This document shows, one piece after another, positions 40,295-52,795 of a stretch of 64,000 bases of DNA. Position 1 is the first letter of the stretch. Every line of letters begins with the position of its first letter. A program made the translations under genes and the position numbers. Below the pieces are notes generated by a model. It did no database searches, was not told where the DNA came from, and saw only the letters and a list, made by a program, of their open reading frames with translations. The stretch comes from Bolinopsis microptera (taxonomy: Eukaryota; Ctenophora; Tentaculata; Lobata; Bolinopsidae), in contig NC_087082.1 in assembly GCF_026151205.1 (NCBI RefSeq), positions 2,384,001 to 2,448,000 of the forward strand, read 5' to 3'.

Positions 40295-40685
40295 ATCTTC
40301 AATAACTATCGCTATTTTTATAGTAGAGAGTTGAAACTTTCACCAAATGTTTCCCTAGACATTTCTGCATGGTAACTGTGTCATAGAATTTTAATTTAGG
40401 GACCCAATTTTGTGCAACACTCCGGTATCTGACGACCGGTCGCAGACGTGGTTATTGTATTGTCAACTTCTATTGCACACTGAGCGAGCTATATTTTGAG
40501 TACAAAGATAAACTTTACACCAGGTGAAAGCTGAGACGTTTCTCTTTAAGATGATCACCTCACATTCTGTGTATCTGTGACATTGAGATAGTAACGAATC
40601 AAAACGTCAAGTTGAACAGGCTACAAAATACGCGCTGAATAAAAGTCCACCCCAGGAGTCCACCCCACGCGCGTAGGGTGTTAAC
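40295..40685 (-). repeat. Right arm of the 390-base inverted repeat pair
   Basis: Reverse-complement partner of 35665-36055, ending at CCACGCGCGTAGGGTGTTAA. The pair encloses the ankyrin gene and its downstream neighbour. Just outside this arm, at 40125-40170, AATCAGGATTTCCCACGAGA occurs twice, and three CACGTG palindromes lie at 40197-40235. Confidence 0.8.
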
Positions 40686-41462
40686 GTTGGGGCCGTTAAT
40701 ACACCTAAAAACAAAGGGAAATTGAAGTTCTTAGTTGCATTGATATAACATAAACTTAGTCATCCGCAATTCAAATATTATGATTCAAGTAAATAGATAG
40801 CATATTTCGAGCATTAGATTGAAAAATATAACAGTCCCTTACCAAGAGGCAAGAGTTTGCACCGAATTTTTATCTCAAATTTTGATAAATTTGGTATCAA
40901 AAATTTTCTAAAAAATCGAATAAAATAATTCCTCTGTGAAGCACAAAAAGTAAAAAATGCCTCTTGGCGCTTGTAATGACTAAGAGTTTATAATTCCATT
41001 CGATTTTCGAAGTTGCGGAATATCGTTTTAGCGGAAATTATTCGAGCTCATCCATTCGTTTGGGATGCCTTCTGTCTGGAACCTAAGTAAATAATAGCGA
41101 TTTTACTGTTCATGTAAATTTTGATTTTTGAAACGATGCAGGCGATACATCATTCACGATCAAGATGTTGCGTGTATTGGCGTAGATGCTAACATTGGAC
41201 CTTGGTAAAACAGCAAATACCTAAAATTGGTATATTTTTTGTAAATTGGCGAATAACATTTTCTTACCCATCTTTGTCTCACCGTTCTTGTATTAGAATT
41301 AATTAACTCACTGTAGCTACTATACGTGAAATTTCCATGGCGCATTATCAATTATCTTCTTACTACGAAATTTGATACAAAATATTATGTTTTTAGGATA
41401 CAAATATTGGTATAGTTGAATAATAAGAAATAAAGTCACTACAATCCAAATGTCACTGTAGC
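40686..41462. other. Intergenic stretch, no gene seen
   Basis: AT-rich sequence between the right inverted-repeat arm and the small transposon-like element. I see nothing supportable in it. Confidence 0.4.
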
Positions 41463-41964
41463 TACCTTACAAGACATATTTATAACGTACGAAATGTGGC
41501 GGTTTTCCGAAAATTTCGCCATATTTTCGGACCGCCAAAATTTCGGTCGTCGTAATAGAATCCGTCGCATTATCTTTTAGCTTATTTCAATGACTGTGCC
41601 TTCACTGCTTTATTTTGTTTCTAAAAAGTAAATCAAGTAAAATAAATAAATAAATTCTAGCATCTTGGGACAAATTATCACCACACCAATGACGAATTGA
41701 ATGTCAAGCAATACAGTTTAAATTTGCATTAAAACACATGTATGTGCTAACATGAAAGTCTTACAGTCTTAATACAGACTAAGTTTGATTTTACCGAATT
41801 TCAGAAATTTCCTTACTGCTTACTGTCACAAAAATGATGAAAAATACCCTTATTTTCTGTGATGTCCGAAATGTGACGGTTTTTGTTCAATTTCGCCATA
41901 TTTTCGGACTGCCAAAATTTCGGTCGTCGCAAATTGGTCCGCCACAAAAAAGTCTTGTAAGGTA
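41463..41964. mobile_element. MITE-like element with CCTTACAAGAC ends
   Basis: TA-CCTTACAAGAC at the left (41463) and GTCTTGTAAGG-TA at the right (41964) are perfect 11-base inverted ends with TA on both sides, the target pattern of Tc1/mariner-type elements. A palindromic block, GTGGCGGTTTTCCGAAAATT with CGCCATATTTTCGGACCGCC, lies near the left end, and a diverged copy lies at 41868-41945. It is non-coding and about 500 bases, similar in size and plan to the 19.9 kb element. Confidence 0.75.
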
Positions 41965-42114
41965 CTATATAAGTGAGATTCTCACGCTGCATTATCTTGC
42001 TTAGAGATAATTTGATATAAAAGAGCAAGTTTCCTAATATTTTCTGCAGTTCATTTCTGGATCGTATAGTTAGTTCGTTCCCTCCAAAACCTCGTAAAGT
42101 TAACCCGGAGAACA

Positions 42115-43315
42115 ATGATCTGGACAAACAATATGAGTACCACAAACTCGCCTCCTAGTACCTCATTAATTGTGGACGGTCATGACTGGGGCTTTCAGTA
42201 TATATCGCCACTCAATATCACTATAGCTATTTATATCATAATCCAGAACACCATGATTGTATATGATTACCACAAGGACTGGTGAAGGATTTCGCACCTA
42301 TTCTTCATCAAGGTTGCTGCTGTGGACATTGGAAGTGCATGTTCAGAGATAAGACGAGGCTCAATATCACTGCTGTGCTTGAAGGACCCGTCTTTGAGGA
42401 TGCATCCTTGGACTCTTCTGGTCTGCCAAACGTTTGGTGTACTCTGCTATGTTACTTCCACATATTTCGTTCTTGCGCTAACGGTTGTGAAGACTATCAA
42501 CATAATGCGTCCATTTTACAGTCTGAATAACCGAGTTTTGAAGATATTCCTTTTCATTTACCCGTCCATTCTCCTAGTCCTGTGCATTATTGATGTTTGG
42601 TCCTTGAATGATTTCATAACTAGTTTTAATGATAACCCAAAATGTGCTGTTATCGTAGGTCCATGGAACGTGATGACTGACATAGACACAATCGGACAAT
42701 TCACAACACATCGTGTATTAGAGTTGATGATACGTTACTTGGCATTGTCTGATGGTGCAGCAACGCTTATCTACCATATCATGTACATAGTCGTGCCTTT
42801 AGTTCAGTTTAGTCTGCCTTGCTTGATCGTGCTTGTATGCATGATTCTTCATATGATCTATATAAAGAAAGCCTTTAGAGGTCACGAAAACCCACAGCTG
42901 AACACTGCAAGTTAACTTAACAGTGTTTCTAATCTCGTTACTGTACTTGATTAGCGTCTCTTTGTATTTATACAAAGTCTCTATGTCATTGTAATTTTGC
43001 ATGGCTGAAATGTAACGCTTGATTTATATATATAATGATTAATTGAATTTTCAAATAATAAAAAAAATAAAAAATTGTGTGAATACAATCGCTGTCCGGG
43101 AGAAGTATTTCCTCCCAACACCCCTCGTGGTATTTTTACAATTCACCCTTCCCTTGATAAACGCAGCAGTGTTCCCAACCATCCTGATCCTTCGTAAACC
43201 AGAACTGAGAGCACGGTACAGAAAGTACATAACAAAAGTCCTGCTTCTACCACTCACTATCTATGGAAAAGTTCGTTATTTGGCTCAAAGAAGACGAGGA
43301 TATACAGAGATCTGA
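42115..43315 (+). pseudogene. Broken G-protein-coupled-receptor-like gene
   Basis: From ATG 42115 the frame gives an N-terminal segment with NIT, a first hydrophobic span, then an in-frame TGA at 42283-42285. The same frame resumes and reads transmembrane-like spans through 42915: PWTLLVCQTFGVLCYVTSTY, VLKIFLFIYPSILLVLCII and LVQFSLPCLIVLVCMILHMI, with a basic loop after. A sixth span (VFLISLLYLISVSLYLYKVS) is shifted by one base around 42900-42915. An 85-base A-tailed repeat then interrupts the gene, and the seventh span resumes at about 43080-43315 (VFLQFTLPLINAAVFPTILI, then RKPELRARYRKY). Seven spans and the helix-8-like RKPELRARYRKY indicate a rhodopsin-type orphan receptor. Nonsense, frameshift and insertion together make it a pseudogene. 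Confidence 0.8.
42986..43075 (+). repeat. A-tailed short repeat, copy 2, inside receptor pseudogene
   Basis: ATGTCATTGTAATTTTGCAT through GAATTTTCAAATAATAAAAA, sharing about 85 bases with 35436-35522 in the opposite orientation. It separates the sixth and seventh membrane spans of the receptor relic. Confidence 0.6.
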
Positions 43316-44491
43316 TCAGAACTACCTTAAACATGGTTTTCAATCTATGACATTGGATAATTTGACTTCCACACTCAGTTTTCCACATTAAGTAACTATT
43401 TTTGTTTTTTAATTCTGATTATGAAAATGATTAATAGATGATAAACAATAAAAAGTATGGGGTAAATTTAATTTAGATGGTTAAATTTTTCAAAGAAAGA
43501 ATAGAAAAAATAAATTAATAGAAATTTAAAAAAGAGATGTATGATTGTTAAAATGATTGACATTGCATCGATTAAAATTATAATGATATAATAATATAAT
43601 AATATTATAATATACCTTACTAGACATATTTATAACGTACGAAATGTGGCGGTTTTCCGAAAATTTCGCCATATTTTCGGACCGCCAAAATTTCGGTCGT
43701 CGTAATAGAATCCGTCGCATTATCTTTTAGCTTATTTCAATGACTGTGCCTTCACTGCTTTATTTTGTTTCTAAAAAGTAATATCAAGTAAAATAAATAA
43801 ATAAATTCTGGCATCTTGGGACAAATTATCACCACACCAATGACGAATTGAATGTCAAGCAATACAGTTTAAATTTGCATTAAAATACATGTAAATGTGC
43901 TAACATGAAAGTCTTAATGATATCGGTTCAACACAATTTATATTTGGATTCATTTCTGTGCTGTTTTGTAAATCATTTTACGAATAAAACGTTATCTCCG
44001 TAAAACTATAAAAAGTTATTTGCTATCAGCAATATTATTTGAAAATTAACTGTTCAATGTTTTTGTATTGCATTAGACTTGTTTCTATTCATTTAATTGT
44101 TAATCTCTAATAATCACTATTTTTGCTTGGATTCTGCAATCCTTACGGCATACCATATAAATATTTTAAATATATCAGTACTAGTATTTTAGTATATATA
44201 CTTAAACTTGATTCACGATGATCTACCGAAGGTGGTTGCGAGAAGAATTATTTGATGCGCGGCGCGACCCAGTAGTGCATCGCGCTATACGATGTATATA
44301 CTTAATTGACGATGACAGATGTCAATTCATCGCAGCTCGGCGCGACACACACAGGAGGAGCAAATGGCAAAGTGCAAAGAAACTGCCACAAGCTGCTATT
44401 AACTGCTATAGCTACAAACTGGCACTAACTGCCACAAACTGTAACTGCTACTAACTGCTATAAACTTTGTATCACGTGGTGACCCCCACTG
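43316..44491. other. Intergenic stretch with a second element copy
   Basis: AT-rich sequence following the receptor relic. Apart from the truncated element at 43613-43915 listed separately, I see only a GC-richer patch at 44230-44350 with GCGCGGCGCGACC-type words that loosely resemble the far flank of the 703-base array (about 48390-48415). Confidence 0.4.
43613..43915. mobile_element. Truncated second copy of the 41.5 kb element
   Basis: Starts TA-CCTTACTAGAC and is nearly identical to the first 300 bases of the 41463 element, including the GGCGGTTTTCCGAAAATTTC palindrome and CAATGACTGTGCCTTCACTG. The similarity ends at CATGAAAGTCTTA, with no right terminus. The two copies bracket the receptor pseudogene. 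Confidence 0.8.
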
Positions 44492-47400
44492 CCCATGAAA
44501 AGTTACCGGCTGGTGGTGGTACTAGAGTTGGTTTAATTTAAACAGACGGCTTGACCTCGCGCGCGACAACAAGCATGATTTGCACGCGTGGCGTATTCCA
44601 ATGTTCAAGCAGCTTCCACGTGACACAATTCAGCCAACCAGAGAACAGGAATCCGCAAAGTTAAAGTTGCAAACTTTTGATCGGCCCGAAAGGGGACTTT
44701 TCTGGAGATTTTGAGATAACTCAACAATTACGTTGTCTTGAATTTTCCTCCTGGAGAGGTAACGTTACTTTTAAAAGAGGAACATGTTACAAAAAACCGG
44801 AAGTCTCCAACTCTTCTACTTTCAAAGTTAAGCCCCATCCGGTCAGGGTTCCTGGGTGCAGCTGGCTGACGCCGAGTAGGGTGTTTTGGCCGTTCTAACT
44901 TAAGACTTTTAAGAATTAAAGCAGCCGTATTGATCTTCCAAACCTACAACTTTCAAGGGCTAGAATTCGCTGTATTTTGCCGTTAAAACACAACTTGTAC
45001 TGTTTAACTTCATGACTGGGCCGTAATTCAAAAGCAAATTGGCAAGAAGTGGTGCTCACGGTCTCACTTAACGTCACTTATCGCTCAGTTAAGAGCGACC
45101 ATGGTCTTAAGCGACAGACAGCCTGCAGGCATATGATCCGGATACGAAATATCCTTGTGTTCGGCATTTAGTAGCCCTAATTGGTTACTTCGCACCCAGG
45201 AAAAGTTACCGGCTGGTGGTGGTACTAGAGTTGGTTTAATTTAAACAGACGGCTTGACCTCGCGCGCAACAACAAGCATGATTTGCACGCGTGGCGTATT
45301 CCAATGTTCAAGCAGCTTCCACGTGACACAATTCAGCCAACCAGAGAACAGGAATCCGCAAAGTTAAAGTTGCAAACTTTTGATCGGCCCGAAAGGGGAC
45401 TTTTCTGGAGATTTTGAGATAACTCAACAATTACGTTGTCTTGAATTTTCCTCCTGGAGAGGTAACGTTACTTTTAAAAGAGGAACATGTTACAAAAAAC
45501 CGGAAGTCTCCAACTCTTTTACTTTCAAAGTTAAGCCCCATCCGGTCAGGGTTCCTGGGTGCAGCTGGCTGACGCCGAGTAGGGTGTTTTGGCCGTTCTA
45601 ACTTAAGACTTTTAAGAATTAAAGCAGCCGTATTGATCTTCCAAACCTACAACTTTCAAGGGCTAGAATTCGCTGTATTTTGCCGTTAAAACACAACTTG
45701 TACTGTTTAACTTCATGACTGGGCCGTAATTCAAAAGCAAATTGGCAAGAAGTGGTGCTCACGGTCTCACTTAACGTCACTTATCGCTCAGTTAAGAGCG
45801 ACCATGGTCTTAAGCGACAGACAGCCTGCAGGCATATGATCCGGATACGAAATATCCTTGTGTTCGGCATTTAGTAGCCCTAATTGGTTACTTCGCACCC
45901 AGGAAAAGTTACCGGCTGGTGGTGGTACTAGAGTTGGTTTAATTTAAACAGACGGCTTGACCTCGCGCGCAACAACAAGCATGATTTGCACGCGTGGCGT
46001 ATTCCAATGTTCAAGCAGCTTCCACGTGACACAATTCAGCCAACCAGAGAACAGGAATCCGCAAAGTTAAAGTTGCAAACTTTTGATCGGCCCGAAAGGG
46101 GACTTTTCTGGAGATTTTGAGATAACTCAACAATTACGTTGTCTTGAATTTTCCTCCTGGAGAGGTAACGTTACTTTTAAAAGAGGAACATGTTACAAAA
46201 AACCGGAAGTCTCCAACTCTTTTACTTTCAAAGTTAAGCCCCATCCGGTCAGGGTTCCTGGGTGCAGCTGGCTGACGCCGAGTAGGGTGTTTTGGCCGTT
46301 CTAACTTAAGACTTTTAAGAATTAAAGCAGCCGTATTGATCTTCCAAACCTACAACTTTCAAGGGCTAGAATTCGCTGTATTTTGCCGTTAAAACACAAC
46401 TTGTACTGTTTAACTTCATGACTGGGCCGTAATTCAAAAGCAAATTGGCAAGAAGTGGTGCTCACGGTCTCACTTAACGTCACTTATCGCTCAGTTAAGA
46501 GCGACCATGGTCTTAAGCGACAGACAGCCTGCAGGCATATGATCCGGATACGAAATATCCTTGTGTTCGGCATTTAGTAGCCCTAATTGGTTACTTCGCA
46601 CCCAGGAAAAGTTACCGGCTGGTGGTGGTACTAGAGTTGGTTTAATTTAAACAGACGGCTTGACCTCGCGCGCAACAACAAGCATGATTTGCACGCGTGG
46701 CGTATTCCAATGTTCAAGCAGCTTCCACGTGACACAATTCAGCCAACCAGAGAACAGGAATCCGCAAAGTTAAAGTTGCAAACTTTTGATCGGCCCGAAA
46801 GGGGACTTTTCTGGAGATTTTGAGATAACTCAACAATTACGTTGTCTTGAATTTTCCTCCTGGAGAGGTAACGTTACTTTTAAAAGAGGAACATGTTACA
46901 AAAAACCGGAAGTCTCCAACTCTTTTACTTTCAAAGTTAAGCCCCATCCGGTCAGGGTTCCTGGGTGCAGCTGGCTGACGCCGAGTAGGGTGTTTTGGCC
47001 GTTCTAACTTAAGACTTTTAAGAATTAAAGCAGCCGTATTGATCTTCCAAACCTACAACTTTCAAGGGCTAGAATTCGCTGTATTTTGCCGTTAAAACAC
47101 AACTTGTACTGTTTAACTTCATGACTGGGCCGTAATTCAAAAGCAAATTGGCAAGAAGTGGTGCTCACGGTCTCACTTAACGTCACTTATCGCTCAGTTA
47201 AGAGCGACCATGGTCTTAAGCGACAGACAGCCTGCAGGCATATGATCCGGATACGAAATATCCTTGTGTTCGGCATTTAGTAGCCCTAATTGGTTACTTC
47301 GCATGCAGCTGGCTGACGCCGAGTAGGGTGTTTTGGCCGTTCTAACTTAAGACTTTTAAGAATTAAAGCAGCCGTATTGATCTTCCAAACCTACAACTTT

Positions 47401-48351
47401 CAAGGGCTAGAATTCGCTGTATTTTGCCGTTAAAACACAACTTGTACATACTGTTTAACTTCATGACTGGGCCGTAATTCAAAAGCAAATTGGCAAGAAG
47501 TGGTGCTCACGGTCTCACTTAACGTCACTTATCGCTCAGTTAAGAGCGACCATGGTCTTAAGCGACAGACAGCCTGCAGGCATATGATCCGGATACGAAA
47601 TATCCTTGTGTTCGGCATTTAGTAGCCCTAATTGGTTACTTCGCATGCAGCTGGCTGACGCCGAGTAGGGTGTTTTGGCCGTTCTAACTTAAGACTTTTA
47701 AGAATTAAAGCAGCCGTATTGATCTTCCAAACCTACAACTTTCAAGGGCTAGAATTCGCTGTATTTTGCCGTTAAAACACAACTTGTACTGTTTAACTTC
47801 ATGACTGGGCCGTAATTCAAAAGCAAATTGGCAAGAAGTGGTGCTCACGGTCTCACTTAACGTCACTTATCGCTCAGTTAAGAGCGACCATGGTCTTAAG
47901 CGACAGACAGCCTGCAGGCATATGATCCGGATACGAAATATCCTTGTGTTCGGCATTTAGTAGCCCTAATTGGTTACTTCGCACCCATGAAAAGTTACCG
48001 GCTGGTGGTGGTACTAGAGTTGGTTTAATTTAAACAGACGGCTTGACCTCGCGCGCGACAAACAAGCATGATTTGCACGCGTGGCGTATTCCAATGTTCA
48101 AGCAGCTTCCACGTGACACAATTCAGCCAACCAGAGAACAGGAATCCGCAAAGTTAAAGTTGCAAACTTTTGATCGGCCCGAAAGGGGACTTTTCTGGAG
48201 ATTTTGAGATAACTCAACAATTACGTTGTCTTGAATTTTCCTCCTGGAGAGGTAACGTTACTTTTAAAAGAGGAACATGTTACAAAAAACCGGAAGTCTC
48301 CAACTCTTCTACTTTCAAAGTTAAGCCCCATCCGGTCAGGGTTCCTGGGTG
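44492..48351. repeat. Tandem array of a 703-base unit
   Basis: Units begin at AAAGTTACCGGCTGGTGGTG at about 44499, 45202, 45905 and 46608 (exact 703-base spacing). Two internally deleted units of about 341-345 bases follow (starting GCAGCTGGCTGACGCCGAG at about 47305 and 47647), then a final partial unit of about 360 bases from 47991. The short units lack the first half of the unit. Each full unit contains a 73-codon open frame (MIGPKGDFSGDF and onward), a CCACGTGAC site and the palindrome AGCGACCATGGTCTTAAGCG. The first and last copies share variants (CCCATGAAAAG, CGCGCGACA, CTCTTCTAC) that differ from the middle copies (CCCAGGAAAAG, CGCGCAACA, CTCTTTTAC). No known RNA gene is recognised. 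Confidence 0.95.
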
Positions 48352-50094
48352 TCGCTTCACTATTATAGTGAGCCTCATTGAGTACGCCGCGCGGCACAGT
48401 TACGCATCGCGCTACAAAGTGATTTCATGTATAAATGCGTACATTAACTCTGAATACATTGCAAAATAATTTATCTAGCTCGATTCACGAAGTTCGAAAG
48501 AAGTTACAATTATAAGCGCAATTTGGGGAGTGTACTTTTGGCAGATATATAAACTGCGCCCATTTTTGTTGTTTGTAAGGCGAACATTTTGCAATTAAAA
48601 ACCGAAAATTTCTATCAGCTGTTTCGCTTTTGGAGAAAACCTTACTGGCTCCAGCCAGTACACAGTAAGGTTTTTTGGGTCTTGCACGCGAAACCACCTT
48701 CGTTAAATCAACGAAATGCATACCATTGGGCCACGCTGAGCTATAAAGGATTGACATCGTAGTGTACTTTGTTAAACTACTAGTAGCTATTCCATTTAAT
48801 TTATTGAATATCCGAAATTTAAATTGAAGTCAAATGGTTAAAAATTATTTATCCTTTATCATTACAAAGCTTAATATAGTAATAGTTTTTTTGCCTGTTT
48901 CCCTCCTATTCAAGATTGGAAAAGAGCGCCGCACATAGGGATAACATTTATTTAAACTATATTTGATACATAACGATTGAGGGCACACCATTGATAGCAA
49001 TCTTAAACGTTTTTCTATAATACAACTTTACTTTACTTAAGTTCCAACTACGATCAGTAATAGGTAATGCATCAAAAACTTGAATTTTACAAAAACTATG
49101 ACATATAAAGAAAATAACAACAACTCAAATATTACAATGACAAGACTTTAAACATCAAACGTTGACGTATATTATGGTATGTGATAGGGGTTCATTCATT
49201 ATTATCAAACACAACGTATAAGCCTATATATATAATAAGCCCATATATATTAGCCCACAATAAGTGCAAGCTGAATTACTGGGCAAATTACGATGTACCC
49301 TAACAACAACAAGCTATTTCATGCTTCCAAATTGTAGTTAAACAAAAATTTCACTTTTATGCCATTTATTACCTCACAGCAAGTAGACCAAAGTGGCTCT
49401 TGCTTGTGGAAGGTGAATCAATTACCTGTCCAAACGGTGGGCTGGGAGTCCCCCCCTGGGATCATTTTGTCTGTAAGTGTGATAGGGTATGAAATTCTGG
49501 GTGACAGCAGTGGTGTAACGCTGCAGTGACGTAAATAAACAAATAATATAAGCTACTACTGTATTTTATGTTTTAAGTATTGATATGTTTCAGATTTTGA
49601 TAATCCAAGACTGATAAAATATCATAAATTAGGGAAAAAATGAATGTTCAAATTTGTCGCGCACGCAATTCAAGTCCAAATTTTCTGCCTAAATGTTTTA
49701 TATTCCAATTTATTGAACCCAAACTTTTGGCACACAAATGTTACAACAAAGGTATGTTATGTTTAATGCATTCTCAATTATATAATAATTACAACATTTA
49801 TAAACCGCCTTATAGCTAAATCATATAACTCGATATAATTTAATCCTGGAGATAAACTCCAGTGCTTTCTAAAGCGGCTCTTACATTAACTGAGCTTAGT
49901 TTAATTGAAAATTAGACATGACAAGTTCATTTTACCTATGTAAATGCAAAATCAATCAAATGCTAGAGAAAAGAAGTATGTTTTAAGTTTGGTCTTGAAA
50001 AATGTAACTGACTCAGCTGATCTTATGTCGTATGGCAAGGAATTATATACTTTAACTGCACAGTGACTAAAAGCTTTCTTGTAATGAGGTAACT
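48352..50094. other. Intergenic stretch, no gene seen
   Basis: AT-rich apart from a GC-richer patch near 48380-48410. A minus-strand frame at 48485-48757 has no support. A short inverted repeat, AAACCTTACTG/CAGTAAGGTTT, lies at 48637-48674. No repeats like the neighbouring array remain. Confidence 0.4.
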
Positions 50095-50781
50095 TTCACA
50101 ATCAAGGAGTGCAAAGAGACAAAATATCTTGGCCTCATTCTAGATAGTAAATTAAACTTCAAAAGCCATGTAGATTATATTATTAGGAAGGTCATGAAGA
50201 GAATTGGTGCCATGTATAGAAGTAAAGCACTGCTACCCATTAAATATAGGAAAATGTTTGCCAATGCACTCATGTTGCCACAATTCGATTATTTAGACAC
50301 GATCTATTGTAGAGCTGGCAAGACAAAACTTGCTGAACTTGACACTCTGTACAAAAAGGTAGCCAAAATAGCTCTCAACGTTCCAAAAACAGAGAGCAGC
50401 CTTAATGTTTATAGAGACATGGAATGGTTACCACTCCATCTTAGACGACAACTCCATCTGTCAAATTATATGTTTAGAATCATCCATGACAATTGTCCTA
50501 CAAACTTTATGAACAAATTTAGTTACATATCAGGAGGTAGTAGGAGCGGCGAAAGCTGCAACCTTTATGTCAATAGATCAACATCACATAAAAACTTTCA
50601 ATACTTGGGGGCAAAATGTTGGAATAATGTTCCAACAGATCTACGAAATCTGCCCGATGTTAAAAGCTTTAGTGATTCGTATAAGAAACAGCTACTATCA
50701 TCTATAACAACAGACCCTAATTATACCGTCGACAATTCATATGACAAATTTTACACTGCAATCATAGTCGCCGATAACTAA
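50095..50781 (+). mobile_element. 5'-truncated LINE, reverse-transcriptase C-terminus (family A)
   Basis: Open frame from about 50098 to the TAA at 50781. It begins in the middle of the reverse-transcriptase protein: KYLGLILDSKLNFKSHVDYI, then KVMKRIGAMYRSKALLP, RKMFANALMLPQFDYLD, and a C-terminal segment with GAKCWNNVPTDLRNLP. The KYLG..LD and CWN..P phrases are typical of the region after the catalytic palm in animal non-LTR elements. The catalytic YADD part and the endonuclease are missing, so this copy is dead on arrival by 5' truncation. The remaining frame is uninterrupted, implying a young insertion. Confidence 0.85.
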
Positions 50782-51652
50782 GTAACTTCTAATTCTTTTA
50801 AATCTGAGGCATATATAATTGATGTATCGAAAAGATATTCCCTTTTTTACCACCTTACCATTCTGATTGATTTTGCACATGACTGACATGTTTTAACTGG
50901 AGAAGGGGTTCCCACAGTGGTAGTTTTATAAACCACTTCTAATTTATTGACCTATTATACTTAGTGGTAGTTTTATAGACCACATTTAATTTATTAACTT
51001 ATCATACTTAGTATTTTTTTTTGGTGACTGTATCACCCAGTTTTAACATTTGATAATTGTACAGTTTATTGACGACACATTGACTGAATGTTATTTTATA
51101 TTCTAATTTATATTCTAGATATTTTATTTATTTTACAACAGACGACAACTTCCTGTTTTTTCTTCTATATTAGTTACTCATATCTCTTGTACAGACTTTT
51201 TTACAAGGACATTGACAAATGATACTCACATTAGGCATTCATTATTGCATCTAAATTATTTCACTTGCATTAGGCTTAGAAATTTATTCTCTGGTCAACA
51301 GATTTCAAATGTTTAATTAATTTGTAGTATGACAGTAAGGTATATAAGAAGTTATTTAATTTTGCTTGGGCTATTATATTGACTAGGTATTGAGGTTTAA
51401 TGATGATATGGAATTTGAATTCTATATAAATTTACACTATGTGGTTGGGGCATTTTGCATAGTAAATATGGTTACTACTCATATATATCATATTATTTGA
51501 TTGGTATTCGATTTCTGATTATTTCTCTAGGAATATGATTATTATATCTCAATTTGGCTTTAGGTAGGGTGCCCCGCTAAAAGAACTGGATTCTTCCAGG
51601 AAGCATCCCGTGCACAGAGCTTGGTCTACATATATATTAAATTATTAACCAT
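50782..51652. other. AT-rich spacer between facing LINE fragments
   Basis: Probably the 3' untranslated regions of the two LINE fragments plus old spacer. GTGGTAGTTTTATA(A/G)ACCAC with TTTAATTTATT recurs at 50918-51000. No coding region seen. Confidence 0.4.
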
Positions 51653-52605
51653 TCATTCTGTATGTGCACGAAAATTTATTTCAATCAAAGCTTTCTCTGT
51701 GTTTACATAGTTAGGAGAGGGCGGAAAACTAAGGTAAAAATAATCATTATCAAGACGTACATTTTTAAAACTTTGCTGCCTAGGAGATATCAACTCTTTT
51801 AAGTAAGGAGGAGCTATATTATTTAAACACTTGTAGGCAAGTAGGGCAATCTTAAAATCTATTCTAAATCTAACTGGTAGAAAATGAACGTTCTTAAGTA
51901 GTGGAGTAGTGTGTGCCTTTCTTCCTCTCCCGAAAATAAATCTTACAGCAGAATTTTGCACCTTCTGTAAACGACTTAAATCATAAGAGCTCAGTCCAAA
52001 ATATACGCTATTGCAATAATCAATTCTAGAGAGTACTAGAGCATGAACAAGCTGAATCTTAAGGTTAAAAGACAGTTTTGATGCAATAAACCACAAATTT
52101 CTGATCTGAATATTACATGCTTGAACCACTGACGTAATCTGATCACTCATTGAAAGATAACTGTCCAAATACAGCCCAAGACTCTTCACAGTTCCACTAA
52201 CAACATGTGGCTCTTGATCCTTAACAATCTGTAGAGAGGCTGGAATATTTGTTGAGTCAAATTTAGAGGATATAACGATGACTTCAGTCTTAGAAGAATT
52301 CAGTTGAAGGAAATTGTTTGTCATCCATTTCTTGATATCAGACATACAGTGTTCCATATTGTGCTCTAGCTGTGATGGGTCATCAGAATCAAGAGTGAAA
52401 TACAGCTGGGTGTCATCAGCATACAAATGAATACAGCACCCATGCATACTTGCAATGTTCTCAAGATCTTTGGTGTACAATATGAATAGCAGGGGGCCAA
52501 GGATTGAACCTTGTGGCACACCTATATTAACAAATGTGTGAATTCCCACAGTGAATGTCCTCAAATTGATCAATTCTAAACGGACGATTAATATAAACAG
52601 TTGTG
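51653..52605 (-). mobile_element. 5'-truncated LINE, reverse transcriptase (family B)
   Basis: Minus-strand frame of about 306 codons. It contains the palm motif [16 protein letters not shown] at 52523-52476, the catalytic YADD at 52423-52412 ([11 protein letters not shown]), then [17 protein letters not shown] and [13 protein letters not shown]. These are the signatures of CR1/L2/jockey-type non-LTR reverse transcriptases. The endonuclease and the N-terminal RT blocks are absent, and an in-frame stop lies just upstream of 52605. It differs in sequence from family A and faces it. Confidence 0.92.
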
Positions 52606-52795
52606 ATATGTCTCTAGAGACTATTTTGCGCTAGAATAGACCAATAGGTCATACTCTTTTCAGCTTTGGTTTCTCCCAGGTATATACATTATACACACTT
52701 CAAAGTTTGGCAAATTTGAATAAAAAATGGCAGATATTGTTCAACATGAATCAAATTTTTATGGATAACCAATTAAAACTGAATGATTTTCAAGG

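Noticed and set aside
41813-43720. Two similar minus-strand frames sharing RRPKFW and SENMAKF
   Set aside because: They are translations of the palindromic block of the repeated MITE-like element.
44492-48351. 5S rRNA, snRNA or histone cluster in the tandem array
   Set aside because: Period and copy similarity suggested it, but no recognisable 5S, snRNA or histone sequence is present in the unit.
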